A stretch of 64,000 bases of DNA. Source: Hwanghaeella sp965227365. Its GTDB lineage: Bacteria > Pseudomonadota > Alphaproteobacteria > UBA8366 > Aestuariispiraceae. This document shows, in pieces, positions 8,247-17,465 of this stretch (the stretch's first letter is position 1; each line of letters opens with the position of its first letter). Where the stretch lies: assembly GCF_965227365.1 (NCBI RefSeq), contig NZ_OZ245754.1, positions 4,836,001-4,900,000 on the forward strand, in the 5' to 3' direction. The position numbers were made by a program, and so were the translations under genes. The notes beneath the pieces were generated by a model that was given only the letters and a program-made list of their open reading frames with translations, did not search any database and had not been told where the DNA came from.

Positions 8247-9197
8247 TCAGGCGGCATCCTGCCGGGTCATCTGCAGGAAGATGTCCTCCAGGTCCGTTTC
8301 CTCGGTCGAGATGTCTGTGATTTCCAGTCCCGTCGTGCGGATCGCGTCCAGGATCTGGCCCGCATTGGTCTTTGAGGGCGTATAGGTCACCTGGATACCG
8401 GCACGGTCGTCCTGCAGGGTCGCATGGAAGTCGGACAGGCCCGCCGGCAATTCGTCCAGCTCTCCGTTCACGCGCAGAGAGAGCGTCTTTGAGTCGAGGC
8501 GCCGCAGCAGGCTGCGTTTCTCCTCATTGGCGACCAGTTTACCGTGATTGATGATCGCGATGCGGTCGCAGAGTTCTTCCGCTTCCTCCAGATAATGGGT
8601 GGTCAACAGAATGGTGACGCCCTGCTTGTTCAGGTCGACGACGCTGTCCCATAATTGCTGGCGCAACTGTATGTCGACACCCGCCGTGGGCTCGTCCAGC
8701 ACCAGGATCGGCGGGCTGTGCACCATGGCCTTGCCGACCAGCAGGCGGCGACGCATGCCGCCCGACAGCGTCCGGGCATAGGCGCTGCGCTTGTCCTCCA
8801 GCCCGATCATTTGCAGGATTTCCTCCGTCCGGCGTTCGGATTTGGGCACGCCGTACAGTCCCGCCTGCACGTTCAGCATTTCTTCCGGTGTGAAAAAGGG
8901 GTCGATGTTCAATTCCTGCGGCACGATACCGATCGCGGCTTTGGAATTGCGCGGTTCCCTGTCGATATCCATGCCCCAGATCGACGCGGTTCCGGCCGTC
9001 TTCACGACCATGCCCGCCAGAATATTGATAAAGGTGGATTTGCCCGCGCCGTTCGGGCCCAGCAGGGCGAACAGGCTGCCGCGCGGAATGTCCAGGTCGA
9101 CATGGTCCAATGCCAGTTTGGCGGCGGCGGAGCCTTGGGCACGGTATTCCTTGGTCAGGCCGCGCACGGAGATGGCGTTTTCCGGAAGGGCGTTCAT
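8247..9197 (-). CDS. ABC-2 type transporter ATP-binding protein (YadG/NodI-like)
   Basis: The 316-residue ATPase has Walker A GPNGAGKST, Q-loop PQELNID, signature LSGGM, Walker B ILVLDEP and the H-loop His in LTTHYLEEAEEL. The C-terminal extension ending TDLEDIFLQMT is typical of ABC-2 exporters that move lipids, polysaccharides or drugs. No permease is adjacent. Two ABC-2 permease genes without an ATPase sit at 61991-63659, the obvious but unproven partners. Confidence 0.92.
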   Translation of the reverse strand: MNALPENAISVRGLTKEYRAQGSAAAKLALDHVDLDIPRGSLFALLGPNGAGKSTFINILAGMVVKTAGTASIWGMDIDREPRNSKAAIGIVPQELNIDPFFTPEEMLNVQAGLYGVPKSERRTEEILQMIGLEDKRSAYARTLSGGMRRRLLVGKAMVHSPPILVLDEPTAGVDIQLRQQLWDSVVDLNKQGVTILLTTHYLEEAEELCDRIAIINHGKLVANEEKRSLLRRLDSKTLSLRVNGELDELPAGLSDFHATLQDDRAGIQVTYTPSKTNAGQILDAIRTTGLEITDISTEETDLEDIFLQMTRQDAA

Positions 9198-9355
9198 GAA
9201 CTGCTCATACGATCAATAAAGGGGAGGCTCTACATAACGCCGCCCGACCGGATGGGGCAACAAGCGGTTGACCTGAACGGGGCTTGAGGCGAAATAAGGG
9301 CAGGTCCGATACCCGTTCGGGCCATTTGGGGCGAAACCTTTACTGGAGGTCCACC

Positions 9356-9550
9356 ATGGCCGCGCCGTCCATCGACAGCCCGGAAGTACAGGAAGTCGAA
9401 ACCAAACGCGTCTCCTGCGACGGCGGTGGCGGCGCGCTGGGTCATCCGCTTGTCTATCTGGAGATGGGCGAGAAGGATTTCGTCGAATGCCCCTATTGCG
9501 ACAAGCGGTTCGTTCTGAAACCGGGCGCGGTCGTCAGCGATCACCACTAA
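9356..9550 (+). CDS. CHCC zinc-finger domain protein (NDUFS6-like)
   Basis: A 64-residue protein with CDGGGGALGHPLVYLEM followed by ECPYCDKRFVL: a Cys-His-Cys-Cys zinc site as in the zf-CHCC family related to mitochondrial complex I subunit NDUFS6. Alphaproteobacteria commonly carry it as a small stand-alone gene. CTGGAGG lies just upstream of the ATG at 9356, which decides the start. Confidence 0.87.
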   Translation: MAAPSIDSPEVQEVETKRVSCDGGGGALGHPLVYLEMGEKDFVECPYCDKRFVLKPGAVVSDHH

Positions 9551-9607
9551 TCAGGTCGCGAAGCCGGCGTCCGTGCGACTGGGCGCAAATCCGGCTGGCG
9601 GCGGTTC

Positions 9608-10411
9608 CTATGCCCCGGGCGCCTGCGGCGTGCTGAAGATTGTCATCAGGCTGCCCGATTTGTCCTTGCGCGATGCATGGATGTCGTGCCGGAAATAGAC
9701 GTCTTCGACATGGGGCGCGAATAATTCCAAGATCTGGTTCGTGGTCTTCATTTGCGGTGCGTCGGCAACATCACTGCCTTGGTCGCGCAATTCCTCGCTG
9801 CTGAGCGCGGTGTATTCGTAGCCGATGGCGACAATGCCGCCGGGGCGCAATACGCGCAGCACTTCGGCGGCTGCCTTTTTCTGATCGTTCGAGTAAGCCA
9901 GCACCCAGCCGAGAATGACGATGTCGAAGCTGTCATCGTCATACGGCATGGCGTGCATATCGCCTGCATCGACAAAGTCGGAATAGGAGAAGAGGTCGAG
10001 CCCGCGGATGTTCGATGGCTCAAACCCACAGGCAATCAACGTGTAAATCTCTGCCTCGGTGCGAGGGCCCACGGAAAGGACCCGGGACACTTTCATGGTT
10101 TCTGCGACCCTGTCCAGGCTGCGCAGGGGCATCACCAGGATCGACGGACGGAACAGGGATACCTTGCCGATCATGCCGTCGATGTTGTGGGAAATGGCAT
10201 TTTCGACCAAGGCGGCCGGATTTTCGACCTGCCCTAACGTCAATGCATTCTTGTCCAGCGCGTCGATCTTCATCGTGGCCAGGGCTGAACGGATGAAGGG
10301 GATCTGCAGGAACTCGTCCGGATAGCGTTGCAGCAACTGCCGGACCAGTTCGGTCAGGACCGCCTCGTCCTTTTCAAGCACGGTCGTACTGTTCGACGCG
10401 GTGAAAATCAC
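9608..10411 (-). CDS. Class I SAM-dependent methyltransferase (Methyltransf_11-like)
   Basis: The 267-residue protein has a Rossmann SAM site: VLSVGPRTEAE, an acidic residue after strand 2 in IRGLDLFSYS, MPYDDDSFDIVILGWVLAYS and VLRVLRPGGIVAIG. The long N-terminal ~90 residues are not recognisable. I chose GTG at 10411, preceded by GGAAGGGGA; upstream in-frame sequence reads as implausible protein. Substrate unknown. It is divergent from polA. Confidence 0.8.
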   Translation of the reverse strand: MIFTASNSTTVLEKDEAVLTELVRQLLQRYPDEFLQIPFIRSALATMKIDALDKNALTLGQVENPAALVENAISHNIDGMIGKVSLFRPSILVMPLRSLDRVAETMKVSRVLSVGPRTEAEIYTLIACGFEPSNIRGLDLFSYSDFVDAGDMHAMPYDDDSFDIVILGWVLAYSNDQKKAAAEVLRVLRPGGIVAIGYEYTALSSEELRDQGSDVADAPQMKTTNQILELFAPHVEDVYFRHDIHASRKDKSGSLMTIFSTPQAPGA

Positions 10412-10571
10412 GGTTGTCCCCTTCCACTCGGTTTGTCGTACGCAGGAATGATATGCGGGATTCGGGAAATGGGGCCAGTGGAAGGGGCAAGTGGAATGGC
10501 CAGAGGAATGGCCGGTGCGCCACCATGCCCAACCGCATGATCGGGATGTATCGCAGCCCTTTCCGTACCGG

Positions 10572-10587
10572 GTATGGAAGTCCATAC
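10572..10587. promoter_or_regulatory. Palindrome upstream of polA
   Basis: Perfect inverted repeat: arms GTATGGA and TCCATAC with AG between, 41 bp before the polA start. It could be an operator or a small leader hairpin. A direct repeat of GGAATGGCC (10493-10501 and 10505-10513) lies further upstream. No function can be assigned. Confidence 0.3.
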
Positions 10588-10628
10588 TGCGGTCCCCGTT
10601 TCAGGACCATTTCCAGGACCCGATTTCC

Positions 10629-13382
10629 ATGACCGACGCCGTTCCGCGCCACCTCTATTTGATCGACGGATCCGCCTATATCTTTCGGGCCTTCTTCGCC
10701 CTGCCGCCGATGAACCGGTCGGACGGAACCCCGACCAATGCGGTGATGGGATTTTCCTCGATGATACTGAACCTCATCGAGCAGACGGATGCGGATTACG
10801 TCGCGGTCATATTCGACGCCAAACGGATCAATTTCCGCAACGATATCTACCCCGATTACAAGGGCCATCGTCCCGACGCGCCGGAAGAACTGGTGCCGCA
10901 GTTCCCGCTGATCCGGGAGGCGACGGAGGCGTTCAACCTGCCCTGTCTGGAAATGGAAGGCTACGAAGCCGATGACCTGATCGCCACCTATGCGCGGCAG
11001 GCGGTTGAAAAGGGGTCGAAGGTCACCATCGTCTCCTCCGACAAGGATTTGATGCAGCTGGTGACGAACGGGATCGAGATGTGGGATCCCATGAAGAACC
11101 AGTCGATCCATCACGATCAGGTCGTGGAGAAATTTGGCGTGCCGCCGGACAAGGTCGTGGACGTCCAGGCCCTGGCCGGCGATTCGACGGATAACGTGCC
11201 CGGCGTGCCGGGCATCGGGATCAAGACGGCCGCCCAGCTGATCATCGAATATGGCGACCTCGATTCCCTGCTGGAGCGCGCGGGGGAGATCAAACAGCCG
11301 AAACGCCGGGAAAAACTGATCGAAAATGCCGATATGGCGCGGATCTCCCGTGAATTGGTGCGCCTGAAACAGGATGTGCCTGTGGAAGTGCCGCTGGAGG
11401 AATTGAAACGCCGGCCGCTCGACGGCGACAAGCTGATGTCTTTCCTGAAGACAATGGAATTCAAACGTCTGATCGCGCGATTCCAGTCTGAGGAAGAGGC
11501 CCTGGAAGCGGGTCAAGCGGTGAACGCCCCGGAGGAGACGGATTACCGGCTGGTCCAGGATATCGATTCCCTGAAGGAATGGATCGCGGCGGCATACCGC
11601 ACGGGTGTCCTCGCTGTGGACACTGAAACAACTGGCCTCGATGCGATGACCGCCGATCTGGTCGGCATCTGCCTCAGCACGGAACCGGGCAAAGCCTGCT
11701 ATATCCCGCTCGCCCATGTCGGCGAGGGGGAAGGCGACCTTTTGTCCGGCGGTTCGGAAAAGCCCAAACAGATCGATATGGGCGAGGCGCTCGATCTTCT
11801 GCGTCCGCTCCTGGCCGATCCGGCGGTGCTGAAAGTCGGCCAGAACCTGAAATACGACATTCTGATCCTGGGCCGTTACGACGTGCCGGTATCACCGATT
11901 GACGACACGATGCTGATTTCGTTCTGTGTCGATGGCGGCGCGCATGGTCATGGCATGGACGAGTTGGCGGATCTTCATCTCGGGGTGAAGACGATCAAGT
12001 TCGAGGAGGTCTGCGGCAAGGGCAGGAACCAGATCACTTTCGACAAAGTGCCGCTGGACAAGGCGCTGGCCTATGCGGCCGAGGATGCCGACGTCACGCT
12101 TCGCCTGCACCGGGTGTTGAAACCCCGCCTGCTGGCCGACCGTATGGTGACGCTGTACGAAACCATTGAACGGCCGCTGGTGCCCATCCTCGCCGATATG
12201 GAACGCGCCGGGATCATGGTCGATCCCAAGGTGCTGAAGGAGATGTCCGACGAATTCGCCAAGCGGATCGCGGACCTGGAAGCGGAAATCCACAAGGATG
12301 CCGGGGAGGAATTCAATGTCGGCTCCCCCAAACAGCTCGGTGAAATCCTGTTCGACAAGCTGGGCTTGAAGGGCGGGAAGAAGACCAAGACCGGCGGGTA
12401 TTCGACCGATTCCGGCGTGTTGGAACCGCTGGCTTTGGAAAATCCGATCGTCCAGAAGGTCCTCGATTGGCGCGGCTTGTCGAAACTGAAGAGCACCTAT
12501 ACCGACGCGTTGGTCACGCAGATCAATCCGGAAACGAAGCGGGTCCACACCTCCTATTCCATGGTCGGCGCGCAAACGGGGCGGTTGAGTTCCACCGATC
12601 CGAACCTTCAGAACATCCCGATCCGCACGGCCGAAGGGCGCCGCATTCGCGAGGCCTTTGTTGCCGCGCCGGGCAACAAACTGATCAGCCTGGATTACAG
12701 CCAGATCGAACTGCGTCTGGTGGCCGAGATCGCAGACCTGGACGCCCTGAAAAAAGCTTTTCTGGACGGGCTCGACATTCACGCGATGACCGCGTCAGAG
12801 GTTTTCGGGGTGCCGTTGGAAAAGATGGATCCGGAAACCCGCCGGAAGGCGAAGGCGATCAATTTCGGGATCATCTACGGCATTTCGGCCTTCGGCCTCG
12901 CCAACCAGATCGGCGTCAGCCGGACCGAGGCAAAGGCCTTCATCGACCAATACTTCGAACGCTTCCCCGGCATTCGCCGCTTCATGGATGACACGGTCGA
13001 AAATTGCCGCGAGAAGGGCTATGTCGAAACGCTGTTCGGGCGGCGCATCCATCTCGGCGGGATCAACGACAAAAACCCGATGCGGCGCGGCTATGCGGAA
13101 CGCCAGGCGATCAACGCGCCGATCCAGGGAACCGCCGCCGATATCATCAAACGTGCGATGATCCGCATTCCGGCGGCCCTTGCCGATGCCGGTCTGGACG
13201 ATGTTACCATGCTGCTCCAGGTGCATGACGAATTGATCTTCGAAGCTCCCGAGGCGAAGGCGGAAAAGGCCATTCCTGTGATCCGCGAGGTCATGGAAGG
13301 GGCGGCGGGCCCGCTGCGGACGCTGTCCGTTCCACTGGTGGTGGAGGCGGGCGTCGCCGACAACTGGCGGGAAGCGCATTGA
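10629..13382 (+). CDS. polA: DNA polymerase I
   Basis: The 917-residue enzyme has three domains in order. The 5'-3' exonuclease (about 1-290) starts YLIDGSAYIFRAFFALPP. The 3'-5' proofreading domain (about 300-520) keeps the metal-binding DTETTGLD. The polymerase domain has motif A (SLDYSQIELR), motif B (RRKAKAINFGIIYG) and motif C (QVHDELIFE). It fills repair gaps and removes Okazaki primers. I chose ATG 10629; an in-frame extension to 10491 has no matching family sequence. Confidence 0.96.
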   Translation: MTDAVPRHLYLIDGSAYIFRAFFALPPMNRSDGTPTNAVMGFSSMILNLIEQTDADYVAVIFDAKRINFRNDIYPDYKGHRPDAPEELVPQFPLIREATEAFNLPCLEMEGYEADDLIATYARQAVEKGSKVTIVSSDKDLMQLVTNGIEMWDPMKNQSIHHDQVVEKFGVPPDKVVDVQALAGDSTDNVPGVPGIGIKTAAQLIIEYGDLDSLLERAGEIKQPKRREKLIENADMARISRELVRLKQDVPVEVPLEELKRRPLDGDKLMSFLKTMEFKRLIARFQSEEEALEAGQAVNAPEETDYRLVQDIDSLKEWIAAAYRTGVLAVDTETTGLDAMTADLVGICLSTEPGKACYIPLAHVGEGEGDLLSGGSEKPKQIDMGEALDLLRPLLADPAVLKVGQNLKYDILILGRYDVPVSPIDDTMLISFCVDGGAHGHGMDELADLHLGVKTIKFEEVCGKGRNQITFDKVPLDKALAYAAEDADVTLRLHRVLKPRLLADRMVTLYETIERPLVPILADMERAGIMVDPKVLKEMSDEFAKRIADLEAEIHKDAGEEFNVGSPKQLGEILFDKLGLKGGKKTKTGGYSTDSGVLEPLALENPIVQKVLDWRGLSKLKSTYTDALVTQINPETKRVHTSYSMVGAQTGRLSSTDPNLQNIPIRTAEGRRIREAFVAAPGNKLISLDYSQIELRLVAEIADLDALKKAFLDGLDIHAMTASEVFGVPLEKMDPETRRKAKAINFGIIYGISAFGLANQIGVSRTEAKAFIDQYFERFPGIRRFMDDTVENCREKGYVETLFGRRIHLGGINDKNPMRRGYAERQAINAPIQGTAADIIKRAMIRIPAALADAGLDDVTMLLQVHDELIFEAPEAKAEKAIPVIREVMEGAAGPLRTLSVPLVVEAGVADNWREAH

Positions 13383-13452
13383 TCGCGCGTCCGCCGCCGG
13401 TCCCTGTTCAAGCGGGGCCGAATATGGTCCTCTCTGCGGCAGGAGGAATGCC

Positions 13453-14073
13453 ATGATGCTTCGGGTTTCGCCGGCTTATCGGCGGTTGACCGCTTCGATT
13501 TTCGGGTTGGCCGTGCTGCTGCTGTTGAGCGGATGCTATCTGCCCGACCGTTTTCAGCTGAGCATGAATATCGACAAGGGCGGCAAATACGCCTTTATTT
13601 ATGAAGGCGATCTGGTGGCCTTCAACTTCCTGCGCAAGATCGGCCAGGGTGAGGTACGGGCCGACGATCCGGAGGAGATCGAGGTCTATGTTCAGGACCT
13701 GAAGCGGGATTCCGGTTTCGAGGAAGTGATCTATCTGGGGCAGGCGCGGTACCGCGTGAAGTACAAGCGGCAGAGCAATATCCTGGAACGGGGAAGTTTC
13801 AGTTTCGTGCGCCGCAACGCGCCCTTCATGGTGATCAAGCGCGGCGAGGACGGCTTGGTCCGGATCGAGGGGGACAAGCCGAACAAGCAGTATCGGGACG
13901 AACTGGTCGACAAGGGTTTCGACACCCGCGGCGTGGTGCGCTTGTGGACGAATGCCCGCGTGCTGGATCACAACGCCCAACAGGTCATCCAGGGCAACCC
14001 GACGCAATACGTCTGGGACATTCAGTCGATTCAGCAACCGACCCCGAAATTGACCTTGGTGCCGGGCGAGTAG
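13453..14073 (+). CDS. Hypothetical lipoprotein
   Basis: A 206-residue protein with a signal peptide and lipobox LLLLSGC (Cys at about 29), preceded by a good AGGAGG at the right distance from ATG 13453. The mature part is mixed alpha/beta with many charged residues and no further cysteines that I could link to a function. I do not recognise the family. It lies 70 bp after polA on the same strand and faces the Rieske gene. Confidence 0.8.
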   Translation: MMLRVSPAYRRLTASIFGLAVLLLLSGCYLPDRFQLSMNIDKGGKYAFIYEGDLVAFNFLRKIGQGEVRADDPEEIEVYVQDLKRDSGFEEVIYLGQARYRVKYKRQSNILERGSFSFVRRNAPFMVIKRGEDGLVRIEGDKPNKQYRDELVDKGFDTRGVVRLWTNARVLDHNAQQVIQGNPTQYVWDIQSIQQPTPKLTLVPGE

Positions 14074-14097
14074 CGTGACCCGCGTGTTCTGAAAACT

Positions 14098-15246
14098 CTA
14101 TCCTGCTGCCGTGGCGGTCACCAGGGCCGGTTCGTAAGTGCCCATCTTGCGGGAAAGATAGCGCTGAAAATCCCAGATCGTGCCTTCCAGGTCTTTCGGT
14201 CCCAGCGGTCCGGACGTGGCGTGGCGGGAGGACAGGCCGGTTTGCATGCGCTCCAGTTTTTCCCTGTCTTCCCGGTTGACCTCATTCCACAGGTCGATCC
14301 GTTGTTCCAACTCGTCCTGGGTCAAATGATCCTCATAGGTCGATAAGGTCCAGCGAACCCGGATGCGATCGACCGTCAAGGGCTGTATGGAAAAGGAGGC
14401 CAGCAGCGTCGCCGCCTGGCTGGCGATATGCGTCGGGAAAACGCCGAACAGGGTGGACCGACGGCGTTCCTCTTCCGTCAATCCCGGCGCGCCGGCGCCG
14501 CGCGGGGCGGCCGTTTCCGGATAGTTCGCGCAATAGGCGGTGAAGGCATCGTCGGACATGGATTTCCGGCTGAGGCCCGTCGGCGTATAGGGATGTAGGG
14601 TGTCCGGATGGACGACGGACAGGTGATAGGCCTCCATGAAGTTCTCGAACAGGCACTTCCAGTTGGTCTGCCATTCCTCCTCGAAGGCCCGGACGAAACG
14701 CATTTTCGCGGTTTCGTATCGTCCGAGGAGTTGTTCGAGACCGGCGAGGCGCGGCGACAGGGGCGCTGCCTCGTCATCCAGATTGGCATAGATAAAGCCG
14801 TTCCAGATTTCACTGCGGAATTCGGGTAGCCGGCAGTTCGCCCCGGTCACGCCCTTCTCCCGCATCATCGGCGCGTTCCTCAGTTGACCCGAGGGGTTAT
14901 AGCTCCAGGCGTGGTAAGGGCAGACGAAACGTCGGGTGGCGCCGGCACCCTGCGCCAACTGCATGCCGCGATGGCGGCACAGGTTGGAAAGGACACGGAT
15001 GATCCCGTCCTCGCCATGGGCGATGAGCAAGGGTTCGTCGAACAGCTTGGTGGTGAAATAGTCGCCGGGATTGGGGATTTCGTCGGCGCGTCCAAGGCAA
15101 TGCCATTCCTTGGACAGGAACCGGTCCACTTCGTAGCGGAAAAAGTCGGGATCGGTATAAAAGACGCCGGGCAGGGATTGGGCCTGCGTTTCCGGCAGGG
15201 ACGCGGTTTCCTGCAATATCGTGCTCAAGCTGGCGATTTTCGTCAT
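14098..15246 (-). CDS. Rieske non-heme iron oxygenase, alpha subunit (first of pair)
   Basis: The 382-residue protein has a Rieske [2Fe-2S] site (Cys90, His92 in CRHRG; Cys109, His112 in CPYHAW) and a mononuclear iron site (His208, His213 in ENFMEAYHLSVVH). The residue bridging the two centres is Glu205 instead of the usual Asp, as described for carnitine oxygenase CntA. With no small subunit or reductase nearby, it resembles the group that oxidises quaternary ammonium compounds; substrate is inference. It lies 11 bp after the second Rieske gene in the same operon. Confidence 0.9.
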   Translation of the reverse strand: MTKIASLSTILQETASLPETQAQSLPGVFYTDPDFFRYEVDRFLSKEWHCLGRADEIPNPGDYFTTKLFDEPLLIAHGEDGIIRVLSNLCRHRGMQLAQGAGATRRFVCPYHAWSYNPSGQLRNAPMMREKGVTGANCRLPEFRSEIWNGFIYANLDDEAAPLSPRLAGLEQLLGRYETAKMRFVRAFEEEWQTNWKCLFENFMEAYHLSVVHPDTLHPYTPTGLSRKSMSDDAFTAYCANYPETAAPRGAGAPGLTEEERRRSTLFGVFPTHIASQAATLLASFSIQPLTVDRIRVRWTLSTYEDHLTQDELEQRIDLWNEVNREDREKLERMQTGLSSRHATSGPLGPKDLEGTIWDFQRYLSRKMGTYEPALVTATAAG

Positions 15247-15257
15247 CGCGGCATTTC

Positions 15258-16412
15258 CTATTCGGCGGCGGAGGCGAAGACGCGGTCGAATCCGGCGGTC
15301 CGTTCGGCGATGTATTGTGTGAAATCGTAAAGCGGCCTTTCAAGATAGGAAAGATGTCCCGCCCGTGCTGCATTGGAATGCATGCCTTTGAACACTTTCT
15401 CCGTACAGCCGCGGTCTTCCTCGTTCACTTCGTCCAGAAGGGTCTTCAGCGTCTCGACATAGGCCTCGGCCTTGGGATCGGCCATGAATTCAGGCGAAAG
15501 TCCGCCGCCGAACAGCAGGGTGACCCTGTCCGGGCCGGTCGGATGCAGCGACAGGTACCAGAAATAGCCGGGCGTCAGCGTTATCAGGTGACTGGGATAG
15601 ATGGAGATCAGGGCCGTCGTCTTGCGCCACTTTCCATCCAGCCTGGTATTGTCCGGATGGGCGTTTCCGATGGCAAGCGACGCTTCCTTCGTGATCCAGT
15701 GATAGTTGAAGCTGGGAAGGCCGGGTGGGCACTCCATTTCCTCCAGTTTCGAATGGCCGCCCACTGTCCGCAAATGGCAGACGGGCAGGTGGTAGCTCTC
15801 CATGAAATTCTCGGCGAGGACCTTCCAATTGGTGTTCCAGACATGCGTTTCCCGAAAGCACTCGACGTAGTTCTCGACCTGATAGGGCGCGATCATCTCC
15901 TCCAGAAGATGCAGGTCATCCCGGACACTTGATCGCGTCTCCTCCAGCGTGATGTATATCCAGCCCAGCCATTCCTCGCATCGGACCGTCGGCAGGCGGT
16001 AGTCCTTCTTGCAGAAACCCGTCGTCGCTTCCATGAACGGGGCACCGCGCAACTTTCCGTCCAGGCCGTAGGTCCAGGCGTGATACGGGCAGACGATGCT
16101 GCGTTTGTTGCCGGTCCCTTCCAGCAGGGTGGACATGCGATGCAGGCAAACGTTGGAATAGGCTTTCAACGACCCTTCACCGTCGCGCAATACCACGACC
16201 GGTTGACCGGCCAGTTCATAGGTCAGGTAATCGCCGGATTTCGCCAGTTGCGAGGTACGGCCGACACAGACCCAGTCGCGTGCGAAAATCGTTTCGATCT
16301 CGCGCTCCTGAAATTCCTTGCTGGTATAGACGCTGGGCGGCATGGCCACGGCGTCTTCGAACGGACGGCGGGCTGCGGCCAAAAGCGCCGCACTGGCTTG
16401 CTCGACGATCAT
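15258..16412 (-). CDS. Rieske non-heme iron oxygenase, alpha subunit (second of pair)
   Basis: The 384-residue protein is a diverged paralogue of its neighbour. The Rieske site is Cys89, His91 (CLHRM), Cys108, His111 (CPYHAW). The iron site is His208, His213 in ENFMESYHLPVCH, again with Glu205 at the bridge position. I chose ATG 16412; an upstream extension to 16475 is not family-like. It is the first gene of the operon and is divergent from the LysR gene, which probably controls it. A ferredoxin/reductase must come from elsewhere. Confidence 0.9.
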   Translation of the reverse strand: MIVEQASAALLAAARRPFEDAVAMPPSVYTSKEFQEREIETIFARDWVCVGRTSQLAKSGDYLTYELAGQPVVVLRDGEGSLKAYSNVCLHRMSTLLEGTGNKRSIVCPYHAWTYGLDGKLRGAPFMEATTGFCKKDYRLPTVRCEEWLGWIYITLEETRSSVRDDLHLLEEMIAPYQVENYVECFRETHVWNTNWKVLAENFMESYHLPVCHLRTVGGHSKLEEMECPPGLPSFNYHWITKEASLAIGNAHPDNTRLDGKWRKTTALISIYPSHLITLTPGYFWYLSLHPTGPDRVTLLFGGGLSPEFMADPKAEAYVETLKTLLDEVNEEDRGCTEKVFKGMHSNAARAGHLSYLERPLYDFTQYIAERTAGFDRVFASAAE

Positions 16413-16446
16413 TCCACATATTCCTGCTGTTCGGAGGTTCCGGCCT

Positions 16447-16510
16447 AACCCGTTGCGGGTTGACAGGGGAAGCATATGACCGCTTTAAAATAAGAAAAAA
16501 CGCTTTTTTC
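16447..16510. promoter_or_regulatory. Divergent promoter region with two inverted repeats (Rieske/LysR)
   Basis: Two perfect inverted repeats lie between the divergent genes. One has arms AACCCG (16447-16452) and CGGGTT (16456-16461). The other has arms GAAAAAA (16494-16500) and TTTTTTC (16504-16510) around CGC. A plausible LysR promoter reads TTGACA at 16460-16465, 18 bp, TTTAAA at 16484-16489; the repeats touch its -35 and its start-site region. They are candidate LysR-binding sites. Confidence 0.5.
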
Positions 16511-16532
16511 CGATTATTAAGACAGGAAAAAT

Positions 16533-17453
16533 ATGGTCAAATACACGCTGCGCCAACTCACCTATTTTCGCGCGGTGGCCGAACAGGGTGGCATCGCGCA
16601 GGCCGCTCGGGCGCTGAACATTTCGCAGCCATCGATCTCACAAGCTCTCAACAAGTTGGAAGACGTGACCGGTTTGACCCTGTTCGACCGCCATCACGCG
16701 CGCGGCTTGGACCTGACCATACAGGGCCGGGAGTTCCTGAAACGCGCGATCGATCTGGAGGACAATGCACGGATTCTGGAAGCAGAGGCCCGGGCGCTGT
16801 CCATGGCGTCTGTGGGGGAAGTCCGTTTCGGCGCCTTCTGGACTTTGGCGCCCTTTTTCGCCGCCGGCATGATCAAGGCGTTCACGGCGGAAAACCCGGG
16901 CGTCACGGTCACCCAATCCGAAATGGCCCTTACCGAAATCGCCGACCGTTTGGCGGATGGCCGTATCGATATTGGACTCACCTATGATCGCGGCGCGGAT
17001 TTGGGCGCGTTTACATGCGTCGAACTCGCGGTGATGAGGCCCAAAATCGTATTGGCCGCCGACCATCCCCTGGCCAGACGGAAATCGATCCGCGCGGCGG
17101 AACTGGCCGACATGCCCTATGTCATGCTGGATGGTCCGGGAAGCCGTGCCTATTTCGAAGGTCTGTTGAAGCAATGCGGTCTGGACCCGGAAATCGCCTA
17201 TGTGTCCAGATCGCTGGAATCGGTACGCAGCGCTGTGGCGGCCGGGTTCGGCTTCACGATGCTGGTGGTCCGCCCGCCGTCACGCATGACCTATGATGGG
17301 GGCCGCGTGGCTACGGTAGAGCTTCAGGACCCGGTACCGCCGCTTCGGGTCGTGCTGGCCTGCCGGCCGACGGCGGATCATGGCCTTCTGCGCCGGTTTA
17401 TCGATACCGGAAAGGCCTTTGTGGAAGGAGGATTGTCGTCGGCGGACGGCTAA
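16533..17453 (+). CDS. LysR-family regulator, divergent from Rieske operon
   Basis: The 306-residue protein has an N-terminal winged helix (LRQLTYFRAVAEQGGIAQAARALNISQPSISQALNKLE) and a C-terminal periplasmic-binding-like effector domain. It is transcribed away from the two Rieske oxygenases with 120 bp between, the usual arrangement for a LysR activator of the adjacent operon. The effector is probably the substrate or a product of those enzymes. A bidirectional terminator follows. Confidence 0.9.
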   Translation: MVKYTLRQLTYFRAVAEQGGIAQAARALNISQPSISQALNKLEDVTGLTLFDRHHARGLDLTIQGREFLKRAIDLEDNARILEAEARALSMASVGEVRFGAFWTLAPFFAAGMIKAFTAENPGVTVTQSEMALTEIADRLADGRIDIGLTYDRGADLGAFTCVELAVMRPKIVLAADHPLARRKSIRAAELADMPYVMLDGPGSRAYFEGLLKQCGLDPEIAYVSRSLESVRSAVAAGFGFTMLVVRPPSRMTYDGGRVATVELQDPVPPLRVVLACRPTADHGLLRRFIDTGKAFVEGGLSSADG

Positions 17454-17465
17454 AACCGAAAGAAA

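Noticed and set aside
10374..11717. Long minus-strand reading frame of 447 codons across polA
   Set aside because: It lies antisense to a certain polA and reads as low-complexity His/Arg/Gln-rich protein typical of high-GC shadow frames.
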